NCBI GenBank assembly: GCA_030674185.1
Contig: JAPXFY010000013.1
Location: forward strand, 51,505,567-51,543,066
Length of the DNA: 37,500 nt
Source of the DNA: Monoplex corrugatus
Taxonomy: Eukaryota; Mollusca; Gastropoda; Littorinimorpha; Ranellidae
Direction of reading: 5' to 3'
Shown: positions 9,708-19,409 of the stretch, in pieces
How the letters are laid out: each line of letters opens with the position of its first letter
How positions within the stretch are numbered: position 1 is the first letter of the stretch
Translations under genes and position numbers: made by a program
Notes under the pieces: generated by a model
What the model was told of the DNA's origin: nothing
Database searches by the model: none
The model's input: the letters and a program-made list of their open reading frames with translations, nothing else

Positions 9708-10380
9708 GGTTGACAAGTGTTGCTCGAAGATCTCTTGGATCTCTTAATTTTTTAAAGTGTGTCTCTCTTGGTGTTGCCTGCTACTCTTCCGAGACATTTC
9801 ATCTCTCAGGTTGTGGTTTTTGTCTATTGTATTTCGGCTAATGTCCAGGTTTGGCACTGGTAATCATTGATGGTACAAAATCTGTATGAAACTGTTAAGC
9901 GGTGGTCTGTGACCGAATGCATTTCGAATGCATTGCTGTTTGTGCTTAACGGTGAGCATGCACAGGCATAACTGTCAGATTAGCACTTTTTGGTGATATT
10001 ATGTATGTGTATGCCTCTTTTTTTTAATTGCATGATTTAAATTTATAATGCAGGCTGTTACATTCATTGTACCCAGAATTTTAGTTGATTTTACGTAAGT
10101 ATTGAACATCAGTTTTGTGGACGTTCATTGTAACAAGACTTTTAATCTATTTCATTGTATATATATGAATATGAATTTGAATATGAATAAAAACAAAAGT
10201 TGATAAAAAATCTGTATTGATAAGCCTGGCTTCTGTTTCCGTATGGATGCTTAAGTGTTTTAGAAGGGGTCAAAGTTGGTAGTTCACAGCATTTGCCTTT
10301 TGTACTCTGATTTCATTTTTCCATTGCCAGTGAACAAGCTTCCCAAGTGTTTACAGTTTGTACTTTGATGAAGGTTTTGT
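9708..10380. other. unique AT-rich sequence
   Basis: No gene recognised. A short GAATAT-type repeat lies at 10165-10190. Confidence 0.5.
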
Positions 10381-10384
10381 CTTT

Positions 10385-10660
10385 TGATTCTCATGTGATA
10401 TGCGCGAACGTATTGATATTTGCACTCAATTTTCTTTTCCAGGTATTTTTTTCCAAACAAAGTGTATATTTTACGATGGTTGTGCCCATGATACAGTTTT
10501 GCACGGTCTGCTGGGTTTTAAACAACAATAACAATAACAGTACCAGTACCAGTAACAATGACATAACAACAACAATAACATTAACAATAACAATAACAAT
10601 AATAACAATAACAATGACAATGACAATAACAATAACGATAACGATAACAATAACAATTCG
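10385..10660 (+). mobile_element. 5'-truncated copy of the 604-bp retroposon plus AAC/AAT tail
   Basis: gatatgcgcgaacgtattgat, ctcaattttcttttcc and gtctgctgggttttaaac match the last 150 bases of 8715-9318 and of the copy ending at 19143. The tail expands into a 130-base (AAC/AAT/GAC)n microsatellite (10527-10660). Confidence 0.65.
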
Positions 10661-10984
10661 TATAGCTTGTGTGGAGTGTGTAGCTTGGTGCTAGGACACG
10701 AGAAATTTGGATTTGAATCCGAGTCAGTCATGAATGTGTCTTTCCCTCCCCCCCCCCCCCCCCCATCCTACAGCTCGCTATTCATTAACGACTCCTCAGT
10801 GGTCTCCACTTTTGATCCAAAAGATCCATCCAGACACAAGAGAGACAATCGCTTATATTTTTTGTCACAAACCAACACACACAGACAGACACATCACTGA
10901 TCGATATGAAACAATCTCGATTTTTCTAATAAAAAGAAAAAAAAGGAGACTGAACAAGGGAAATTAACAGTATGGCTTATCCTT
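10661..10984. other. unique sequence with poly(C)
   Basis: Contains a 16-base C-run at about 10748-10763. Short open frames match nothing recognisable. Confidence 0.5.
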
Positions 10985-11112
10985 CTTGTTCTTACACTCG
11001 TGTGGCTGTTTTGTTACTGTAAACCACACAGGAGAAATGTATTGTGTGGGGGAGACATTAAAGTATTTCAGAGAAGGAGCTATTGACTGAGATACTGCAT
11101 TACTATTGACTC
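10985..11112 (+). repeat. dispersed repeat, copy 1
   Basis: tgtggctgttttgttac, gagaaatgtattgtg, gtatttcagagaaggagct and gatactgcatta match 16553-16655 (tgtggctgttttattac, gagaaatgtattgtgc, agtatttcggagaaggagct, aatactgtatt). Both copies run directly into dinucleotide microsatellites. Confidence 0.7.
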
Positions 11113-11115
11113 TGT

Positions 11116-11193
11116 ATGTGTGTGTGTGTGTGTCTGTGCGTGCGAGCGGGTATGTATGTGTGTGTGTGTATGTGTGTGTGTAGTGTGTGTGCG

Positions 11194-11281
<88 letters not shown>

Positions 11282-11312
11282 GTGTGTGTACGCATGTGTG
11301 TATGTGTGGATA
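11116..11312. repeat. (GT)n and (GA)n compound microsatellite
   Basis: GT repeats to about 11190, GA repeats from 11197 to 11279, then GT-type repeats again. Confidence 0.97.
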
Positions 11313-11394
11313 AATGTTGTCTGGAATGAATAGTCGATTGTGTATTAATCTAGTTTTACCAGATTCATTTCATTCGTCCTTTCAAATGGGTCGG

Positions 11395-11447
11395 TATGAA
11401 TGTTTAATTCTAAATGTTTAATTCTTTTCTCCCCATTTGTGGCCATG

Positions 11448-11540
<93 letters not shown>

Positions 11541-11640
11541 GTGTGCGTGCGTGCGTGTGTGCGTGTGTGTCTTTTCGGCGCTTGGATTTGATTTTGTCGA
11601 GATTTGCGCTATATAAATATTGTAATTATTATGTATGCAT
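11395..11640 (+). mobile_element. L2/CR1-type 3'-tail retroposon with internal (GT)n
   Basis: Plus-strand relative of 2603-2933: ttctccccatttgtggccatg, a 120-base (GT)n tract at 11449-11572, then cggcgcttggatttgat, gagatttgcgctatataaat and an ATT-rich end. The dinucleotide lies at the same internal position in both copies. Confidence 0.75.
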
Positions 11641-11833
11641 GTGCGTACGTATGTATGTATGATGATTATGTATGTAGTATGTATGTATGTATGTATTATG
11701 TATGTATACGCTTAGATTTATGTATGTATGTATGTATGCATGTATACGCTCAGCTTAGATTTATGTATGTAAGTATGTATGCATGTATGTATGCTTGTAT
11801 ACGCTCATATGTATGTAGGTATGTATGCATGTA
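11638..11833. repeat. (ATGT)n microsatellite with reiterated tail fragments
   Basis: ATGT tetranucleotides interrupted by pieces such as tacgcttagattt (near 11707), tacgctcagcttagattt (near 11747) and tacgctcatatg (near 11800). These pieces look like the cgctcagc..tagattt part of the L2-type tail, duplicated with the microsatellite at 35-55 base intervals. Confidence 0.85.
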
Positions 11834-11912
11834 TACGCTCAGCGTTTAGATTTGATTTTATCAAGATTTTGCGCTATATAAATAAAATATATTATTATTA
11901 TTTATTATTATA
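11834..11912 (+). mobile_element. L2/CR1-type tail fragment
   Basis: cgctcagcgtttagatttgat, atcaagattttgcgctatat and an (ATT)n tail. Only the last 80 bases of the family are present. Confidence 0.75.
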
Positions 11913-12234
11913 AAAGCATTAGTTTCTTTACCGATAATCGTCTAGTTATCGTTTAAATTGTTGTAATTACCACGGAGTGTTCTTTCTTTCTTGATCTTTC
12001 CCTTTTGTTCATTCATTTATCCCCGCAATCAGTCACGTAAAAAGGTTGGGTAAAGACAGACGTATACTGGAGATGTGATGTTTTCTGGATACGATCCCAG
12101 CCCCCAACATAAAAGCCAGCTTCCTCGTCACCCATATTGATGTTCCAGTCATACAGGTGGTGCCAGCTTACTGTCATGGTTCCACCTCATCCCCCCCCCC
12201 CCAAGCTTCCATTGCAAGGCCTTGCTAGCAAAAT
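11913..12234. other. unique sequence, no gene seen
   Basis: No repeats apart from a C-run near 12190. No protein-like frame. Confidence 0.5.
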
Positions 12235-12331
12235 GGGTTTTGTGCATGCTCAAAAGAGTCTGACAGATAACTGCCGCTAGATTTGAATGAAGCACATATG
12301 GAACTGTCTGAGCTCGATGAATCCATCTTGA
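12235..12331 (+). pseudogene. fragment of an unidentified coding repeat (MELSE family), copy 1
   Basis: One frame gives LPLDLNEAHMELSELDESIL. The related fragment at 34556-34650 gives LADLDCVSMELSEYDDSLL, and a frame-shifted third copy at 24157-24215 gives MELSLCDRSLQT. Differences between copies 1 and 3 are largely conservative. The function is unknown. A TTAA palindromic element starts immediately after it. Confidence 0.45.
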
Positions 12332-12525
12332 ATAACCCTTTGACTCCCGCATCCTATCCACCAATTGCCAAAATTTAATCCTTTGACTCCCTCGCCCTAT
12401 CCACCAACTTCCTTTGCAGGAAGTTGGTGGATAGGGTGAGGGAGTCAAAGGGTTAAGTTTTTGCTTTGCTAGCATGGTTGACAATGCAGGATGTGGTGGA
12501 CATGGTCTGGGAGTGAAAAGGATAC
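12332..12525 (+). mobile_element. composite TTAA palindromic MITE, copy 1
   Basis: The outer left end is ccctttgactcccgcatcc (12336 on), preceded by a decayed TTAA (ATAA). An inner palindrome with TTAA at 12375-12378 and 12453-12456 consists of cctttgactccctcgcc ... ccaacttcctttgcaggaagttgg ... ggcgagggag-type arms. Then follow tttttgctttgctagcatgg, caatgcaggatg and a decayed right end (gggagtgaaaagg). TTAA targets and CCC-starting termini are the hallmarks of piggyBac-type transposons; no transposase is present. Right-hand TTAA is lost. Confidence 0.85.
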
Positions 12526-12599
12526 ACTCCAAATACCAAAGACAGGTTCTCACTGGCTGGGGGTAAATCTGAATCAGTACGCTCCGTAGCATCATGATT

Positions 12600-12682
12600 A
12601 TCATCCCCATCATATCATTATCATCATCATCATTATCATCATCATCATTATCATCATCAGCATCAGCAGCAGCAGCAGCATG
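12600..12682. repeat. (ATC)n and (AGC)n microsatellite
   Basis: ATC trinucleotides followed by CAGCAG. Asp- and Ala-rich frames on the minus strand are artefacts. Confidence 0.93.
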
Positions 12683-12712
12683 GTGAACAGTCGTCCCAGA
12701 TTCTGTGGCCAT

Positions 12713-12740
12713 AGACTCTTTGACTCCCGCATCCTGTCCA
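12713..12740 (+). mobile_element. isolated outer end of the TTAA MITE
   Basis: gactctttgactcccgcatcc followed by tgtccacc is the outer left terminus. The rest of the element does not follow; unrelated sequence fills 12741-12799. Confidence 0.65.
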
Positions 12741-12799
12741 CCAGTTCACAAATGTTGATGCAATTTTTTTCTTTTGCTTGTCCCCTCTCCTGCCACACA

Positions 12800-12882
12800 T
12801 TAACCCTTTGACTCCTCGACCTTATCTACCAACCGCCCAAACTTAACCCTTTGACTCCCTCATCCTTTCCACCAGCTTCCTG
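12800..12882 (+). mobile_element. half of a composite TTAA MITE, abutting the satellite
   Basis: TTAA at 12800-12803, the outer end ccctttgactcctcgacc, TTAA at 12843-12846, then the inner left arm ending at ccaccagcttcctg (12882). The sequence stops at the centre of the inner palindrome and the 63-bp satellite starts at once. The right half is absent. Confidence 0.8.
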
Positions 12883-15800
12883 TATCGACAAGTGTATAGT
12901 TACCTGCGTGGTGGTGGTGGTGGTAGTGGGACCCTACACTAAAACAGCCATCATGTCAAATGCCATACGTGTATCTACAAGTGTATAGTGGCTGTATGGT
13001 GGGGCAAAAGACCCACACTAAAACAGCCATCATGTCAAATGCCATACGTGTATCTACAAGTGTATAGTGGCCTACATGGCGGGGCTAAAGATCCACACCA
13101 AAACAGTCACGTATCTCTACAAGTGTATAGTGGCCTACATGGCGGGGCTAAAACCCACACCAAAACAGTCACGTATCTCTACAAGTGTATGGTGGCCTAC
13201 ATGGCGGGGCTAAAGATCCACACCAAAACAGTCACGTATCTCTACAAGTGTATGGTGGCCTACATGGCGGGGCTAAAGATCCACACCAAAACAGTCACGT
13301 ATCTCTACAAGTGTATGGTGGCCTACATGGCGGGGCTAAAACCCACACCAAAACAGTCACGTATCTCTACAAGTGTATAGTGGCCTACATGGCGGGGCTA
13401 AAACCCACACCAAAACAGTCACGTATCTCTACAAGTGTATGGTGGCCTACATGGCGGGGCTAAAGATCCACACCAAAACAGTCACGTATCTCTACAAGTG
13501 TATGGTGGCCTACATGGCGGGGCTAAAGATCCACACCAAAACAGTCACGTATCTCTACAAGTGTATGGTGGCCTACATGGCGGGGCTAAAGATCCACACC
13601 AAAACAGTCACGTATCTCTACAGTGTATGGTGGCCTACATGGCGGGGCTAAGTCCACACCAAACAGTCACGTATCTCTACAGTGTATGGTGGCCTACATG
13701 GCGGGCTAAAGATCCACACCAAAACAGTCACGTATCTCTACAAGTGTATGGTGGCCTACATGGCGGGGCTAAAGATCCACACCAAAACAGTCACGTATCT
13801 CTACAAGTGTATGTGGCCTACATGGCGGGGCTAAAGATCCACACCAAACAGTCACGTATCTCTACAAGTGTATGGGTGGCCTACATGGCGGGGCTAAAGA
13901 TCCACACCAAAACAGTCACGTATCTCTACAAGTGTATAGTGGCTACATGGCGGGGCTAAAGATCCACACCAAAACAGTCACGTATCTCTACAAGTGTATA
14001 GTGGCCTACATGGCGGGGCTAAAGATCCACACCAAAACAGTCACGTATCTCTACAAGTGTATAGTGGCCTACATGGCGGGGCTAAAGATCCACACCAAAA
14101 CAGTCACGTATCTCTACAAGTGTATGTGGCCTACATGGCGGGGCTAAAGATCCACACCAAAACAGTCACGTATCTCTACAAGTGTATGTGGCCTACATGG
14201 CGGGGCTAAAGATCCACACCAAAAAGTCACGTATCTCTACAAGTGTATGGTGGCCTACATGGCGGGGCTAAAGATCCACACCAAAACAGTCACGTATCTC
14301 TACAAGTGTATGGTGGCCTACATGGCGGGGCTAAAGATCCACACCAAAACAGTCACGTATCTTACAAGTGTATGGTGGCCTACATGGCGGGGCTAAAGAT
14401 CCACACCAAAACAGTCAGTATCTCTACAAGTGTATGGTGGCCTACATGGCGGGGCTAAAGATCCACACCAAAACAGTCACGTATCTCTACAAGTGTATGG
14501 TGGCCTACATGGCGGGGCTAAAACCCACACCAAAACAGTCACGTATCTCTACAAGTGTATGGTGGCCTACATGGCGGGGCTAAAGACCACACCAAAACAG
14601 TCACGTATCTCTACAAGTGTATGGTGGCGTACATGGCGGGGCTAAAGATCCACACCAAAACAGTCACGTATCTCTACAAGTGTATGGTGGCCGTACATGG
14701 CGGGGCTAAAGATCCACACCAAAACAGTCACGTATCTCTACAAGTGTATGGTGGCCTACATGGCGGGGCTAAAGATCCACACCAAAACATCACGTATCTC
14801 TACAAGTGTATGTGGCCTACATGGCGGGGCTAAAGATCCACACCAAAACAGTCACGTATCTCTACAAGTGTATGTGGCCTACATGGCGGGGCTAAAGATC
14901 CACACCAAAACAGTCACGTATCTCTACAAGTGTATGGTGGCCTACATGGCGGGGCTAAAGATCCACACCAAAACAGTCACGTATCTCTACAAGTGTTATG
15001 TGGCCTACATGGCGGGGTAAAGATCCACACCAAAACAGTCACGTATCTCTACAAGTGTATGGTGGCCTACATGCGGGGCTAAAGATCCACACCAAAACAG
15101 TCACGTATCTCTACAAGTGTATGGTGGCCTACTGGCGGGGCTAAAGATCCACACCAAAAAGTCAGTATTCTCTAAAGTGTATGGTGCCTACATGGCGGGG
15201 CTAAGTCCACACCAAAACATCACGTATCTCTACAAGTGTATGGTGGCCTACATGGCGGGGCTAAAGATCCACACCAAAACAGTCAGTATCTCTACAAGTG
15301 TATGGTGGCTACATGGCGGGGCTAAGATCCACACCAAAACACTCACGTATTTACAAGTGTATGGTGGCCTACATGGCGGGGCTAAAGATCCACACCAAAA
15401 CAGTCACGTATCTCTACAAGTGTATGGTGGCCTACATGGCGGGGCTAAAGATCCACACCAAAACAGTCACGTATCTCTAAAGTGTATAGTGGCCTACTGG
15501 CGGGGCTAAAGATCCACACCAAAACAGTCACACATGTCTACAAGTGTATAGCGGCCTACATGGCGGGGCTAAAGATCCACACCAAAACAGTCACACTGTC
15601 TACAAGTGTATAGTGGCCTACATGGCGGGGCTAAAGATCCACCCCAAAACAGTCACACATGTCTACAAGTGTATGGTGGCCTACATGGTGGGGCTAAAGA
15701 TCCCACACCAAAACAGTCACGTATCTCTACAAGTGTATGGTGGCCTACATGGCGGGGCTAAAGATCCACACCAAAACAGTCACGTATCTCTACAAGTGTA

Positions 15801-16175
15801 TGGTGGCCTACATGGCGGGGCTAAAGATCCACACCAAAACAGTCACACATGTCTACAAGTGTATGGTGGCCTACATGGCGGGGCTAAAGATCCACACCAA
15901 AACAGCACAGTATCTCTACAAGTGTTAGTATAGTGGCCTACATGGCGGGGCTTAAAGATCCACACCAAAACAGTCACATGTCTACAAGTGTATAGTGGCC
16001 TACATGGCGGGGCTAAACCCACACCAAAACAGCCAGACATGTCAAATGCCATCCGTTTATCTCTTACAAGTGTATAGTGGCCTGCGTGGTGGTGGTGGTG
16101 GTGGTTGGGACCGTAATCTAAAACAGTCATACATGTCAAATGCCACCAGGAATATTCTACAAGTGCACGTGGGAG
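12883..16175. repeat. 62-63 bp satellite/minisatellite array, about 50 units
   Basis: The interior unit (about 13040-16020) contains ctacatggcggggctaaag, atccacaccaaaacagtcac and gtatctctacaagtgtat, followed by a g-or-a variant and gtggc. Length is 63 bases with gatcc and 62 with acccc-type variants. Units at both edges (12890-13070 and 16020-16170) are longer and carry an extra atgtcaaatgccat, plus a gtggtggtgg stretch in the outermost ones. Towards the right end (15530-15990) units have cacatgtcta in place of cacgtatctcta. Many single-base deletions occur between 13620 and 15500. Translations give 21-residue repeats that shift frame often, so I do not call a gene. Confidence 0.97.
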
Positions 16176-16552
16176 TTGCTGCCCACCAACACAGAGGAGA
16201 CGACTGGGTATTGGACAGTCGTTTGAGGGAGGTGGGTCTGTCAAACACTCTCACTGCCTATCACTTTGTTCCCTGTGTTTTCCTTTCTAAGGAGCAACGC
16301 TTCGAGTTTCTGCTGTGTTTAAATTTGCATTCAATCACGCCATTGTGCTTTTATTTTCTTTGTGTGATAGACACGTTTACTTTGACGCCTTGTGAAATTC
16401 TAGGCCAGCTGCTGAAAGAAGCAAAAAAACTCAGCATCAGGCAGGAGATTCAAATACATCACCAGCAATCTTTTTGTCCGATTGGCTTTTCTTCTTCTCG
16501 TTTTTTTTTGTCCCTTTGTTTTTTTCTAATCTTCCCATTTTTTCCCTATTCT
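16176..16552. other. unique sequence right of the satellite
   Basis: Non-repetitive, T-rich towards 16500-16550. An open frame runs in from the satellite but the non-repeat part shows no recognisable domain. Confidence 0.5.
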
Positions 16553-16655
16553 TTATGTGGCTGTTTTATTACAGCAACACATGAGAAATGTATTGTGCTG
16601 TGGAGACGTAAGTATTTCGGAGAAGGAGCTCTTTGTATGAAATACTGTATTGCTC
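16553..16655 (+). repeat. dispersed repeat, copy 2
   Basis: Second copy of the element at 10985-11112, sharing gagaaatgtattgtg and tttcggagaaggagct. It runs into (CT)n. Confidence 0.7.
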
Positions 16656-16662
16656 TCTCTCT

Positions 16663-16709
<47 letters not shown>

Positions 16710-16735
16710 GCGTGCGTGTGCGTGTGTGTGCACGC
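16656..16735. repeat. (CT)n then GT/GC-rich microsatellite
   Basis: CT dinucleotides to about 16709, then cgtgcgtgtgcgtgtgtg. Confidence 0.93.
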
Positions 16736-17969
16736 GTACTACAAATTGTACATAATTTTTTTTTCGTGAGGATTGCTAGTATAACTCGACTTCCATAATA
16801 CTTGTCTATGATCACATCAGATTGGTCATAGCGAAACCCAGACCGACCTCCATGGAAAGAAGGAATCACCACTTCTGTGTAGGATCGACTAATTTGTCCT
16901 TGTTTACGTGCAGCTTTGGCCACCTGTGATATATCTTTCGGCATCAGTTTAAACATAGGTCGCTGGTTTCTTGTGGTTTACTTCACGTGCGTCGCTCAGT
17001 GCAATGTATATTGTCCACACAGGTGTAATTCTATGAGTCCACTCAGACTTCTCGTCCTTCCAATATTAATTTACAAAGCAGGACAGATGGTTTCCTTTGT
17101 GTTATCTTTTTTTTGGTTATGTCTGTCGTGCTGTGAATAAAAAGAGAACAGCAAATTTGTCTACAGTATCCATTGTTATCACTGTCTTTGTGCTTCTCGT
17201 CGTTACTGCTATTGTCTTCAAAGACAATCCTTGATATTAAATTCAAAGAGAAAAGTACAGTTTCTTGTGAATGCCAAAAGAAATCAAATCCAGTCTTCTA
17301 GAATGTAATCCCTTTACAAGTTTAGAGGGAGTTTTGTTTTTGCTTCTACCTTTGCAGGCTATTCATTTCGAGATGGTTGAAATCTAGATCTTTTGACGCC
17401 AATCAGGAACCGTAGATTTAAAAAAAAAAAAGTCTTTTAAACTGTACTGGAACAGTATTCCACAGCAGTCTTTTGCCAAAGTTTGATGTGTGTCCACGGT
17501 GTGTGAATGTGAACTGGAAAGCAAGATGGCGATACCACGTTACTAATCTTTTCTTTTCCTTTTATCGAAACAGAATAAAGAAAACGAAAAAGTCACATGC
17601 ACTAGGATTCACCTTGTGACAATTGAACGAACGTTTATACCTATCAACTACGAGAGGCGTCTCATGGCTGCTCTGACTTTTAGAACTCGGCTCCAAAAAT
17701 ATTTTGAAGACGTTCGTTCTAACAGTGGCCTGAGATAAAACAACATCTTGAAAAATGAACAAAAGATGTTTGACTAAAAAAATATTGTATAGAAATAGGT
17801 CACTTGTCGGTGGGAACATTGCTGAATGTTGCGACACTTGGTTCATCATGCATCAACAGCTGAGTTAATGTCCCTTACATCGCAATGTTATCCACTGTCA
17901 TCCAGTTGGCTTTACTTGGTCGATGGTAGTTTTACGATTCAGTTGCTGTGACAGCCGGAAATACGCATT
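16736..17969. other. unique sequence with one unassigned minus-strand open frame
   Basis: About 1.2 kb without microsatellites. On the minus strand, 16956 down to about 16765 reads MFKLMPKDISQVAKAARKQG and later VVIPSFHGGRSGFRYDQSD, which looks more protein-like than surrounding frames; it then runs into the CT microsatellite. I cannot assign it to a family and see no upstream in-frame continuation, so it could be a decayed exon or transposon piece. The remainder (17040-17960) shows nothing recognisable. Confidence 0.35.
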
Positions 17970-18118
17970 CACCACGTGTCTTTGGGTCAAATTTGAATCG
18001 AATTTAAACATGAATAAAATGATTTATCAATCAAGCAGTAGATCCACCACGTGTCTTTGGACCAAATTTAAACCGAATTTAAATACGAGTCAATCGATTT
18101 ATCAGTGAAGCAGTAGAT
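17970..18118. repeat. 75-bp tandem duplication
   Basis: Two units start with caccacgtgtctttgg at 17970 and 18045 and each ends in aagcagtagatc. They differ at about one base in eight. Confidence 0.88.
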
Positions 18119-18317
18119 CAGTCAATTAGTCTTTGCACTGCCTTTCAGTAAGTAAGCCTACAGCTTCATTTTGCATACATTGCTCAGTTTTACTGCCTAA
18201 AACATTGTCGGGCGTGTAGGTAGCGCAGCAACGATGGTCCTCCACGTCTGCCTGCGTTTGTCATTTTACGTTCAATTCTGCTACAGCCGAATTATTGTTC
18301 TTTATCTCTGTCTCCAC

Positions 18318-19167
18318 TTGGGGGTCGCCTTGTTGTCCCCCCCCACCCTCACCCCCACCCCGTGGGGATGCCGGGGACTCTTTCAGTATAAATTGTCTCC
18401 CCCACCTCTGCAAATTCTGTGCTGGAAATGTCCTATTTTCTGTCACTGTCTTTGTTTCTGACCTGTTCCTTTGTTTTCTGTTATCTCTTTCTTTCTCGTT
18501 TTCTGTCTCGGTGGTCCACTCACCTTTATGTTTTCCATAAATCCTTACATACTTTCTGTCGATAAGGATTGATAAATAGATAGATATGTTTTAACCCTTT
18601 GACTCCCGCACCCTATCCACCAACTGCAAAAACTGAATCCTTCGGTTTCCTCACCCTATCCACCAGCTTCCTGCAGCCAGGAAGCTGGTGGATAGGGTGA
18701 GGAAGTCAAAGGGTTAAGGTTTTGCTTTGATACATGGTTGACAATGCAGGATGTCGGTGGATAGAGTGCGGAATCAAAGAGTTAATTGCATTCTAGGTTT
18801 AAGTTTTTGATATGAACTGTTTAGTGTCAATTTCAGATACTGTATGTCAGTTTTTATGTGTATTTTTGTGTACTTAGTTATGTTTAAGCTTTTGTATTCA
18901 GCTTTCCTTAATCCCCTTGGTGATGAATTCAGCAGAATGGTCAACGCTAGGAGCATATCTTAGATCTTTTTTGCGCGAATGCAATGATATACGTAATTGA
19001 TTTTCTTTTCAAGGAAAAAAAAACCCAACCCTTCCCCCCCCCCCCCCCCCCATTTTTCCCAGCTCACTGATGTGTTGCGATGTGTATGTTCTGTCTGAGA
19101 TGGATATAAACCCGGCTCTGGGTAGTTGGCTGGGTTTTAAACATTAATAATAATGATAGTAATAGTG

Positions 19168-19175
<8 letters not shown>
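18318..19175 (+). mobile_element. second large copy of the 604-bp retroposon family, interrupted by a TTAA MITE
   Basis: Shares with 8715-9318 the C-rich start, gactctttcagtataaat, tgtgctggaaat, tttctgtcactgtctttg, aaggattgataa, ttttgtattcagc, tggtcaacgctagg, gcgcgaatgcaatgatat and gttggctgggttttaaac, then an (AAT)n tail. The TTAA element 18591-18785 sits at the TTAA that is empty in the other copy (8975-8978). A C-run at 19037-19051 is specific to this copy. Sequence left of 18318 shows no clear head. Confidence 0.75.
18591..18785 (+). mobile_element. composite TTAA palindromic MITE, copy 2
   Basis: Flanked by TTAA at 18591-18594 and 18782-18785. The outer left end ccctttgactcccgcaccc is intact; the right end is decayed (gcggaatcaaagag). 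The inner left junction is mutated (ctgaatccttcggtttcc), the inner centre is ccagcttcctgcagccaggaagctgg, and the inner right TTAA is at 18714-18717. The filled site matches the empty TTAA at 8975-8978 in the sister retroposon. Confidence 0.9.
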
Positions 19176-19204
<29 letters not shown>

Positions 19205-19206
19205 GA
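19143..19206. repeat. tail-to-tail (AAT)n/(ATT)n junction
   Basis: (AAT)n of the plus-strand retroposon meets (ATT)n of the minus-strand LINE at about 19183, giving a palindromic aataatattatt centre. Confidence 0.8.
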
Positions 19207-19318
19207 ACATTTAGTACGCCTAATCAAATTAATGCCCTAAGCGTTTACAATGGCAAAACATATAACCAGAATCACAAGCACACACACACACGCCCACAGA
19301 AGCACCCACACACACACA

Positions 19319-19350
<32 letters not shown>

Positions 19351-19409
19351 GCATGACATGCAAATACAATGACACATTGACACTAAGACACTATAATGTC
19401 ACCATTACA
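19207..19409 (-). mobile_element. 3' UTR and tail of the L2-like LINE
   Basis: On the minus strand this follows the stop codon at 19410-19412. It contains a (TG)n tract (19270-19350 on plus) and ends in aaacgcttagggcattaat, ttgattaggcgtactaaatg and (ATT)n. The order gcttag, ttgatt, gcgctatataaat-like motif and (ATT)n parallels the tails at 2603-2933 and 11395-11640. Confidence 0.7.

Noticed and set aside
12988..16000. Possible gene for a 21-residue repeat protein in the 63-bp array
   Set aside because: Frame changes every few units because of 62-base units and one-base deletions; no unique N- or C-terminal coding sequence.
16546..16956. 136-codon minus-strand frame with a protein-like first half
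   Set aside because: The second half is CT/GT microsatellite translation and no family is recognised; noted under the unique region instead of being called a gene.
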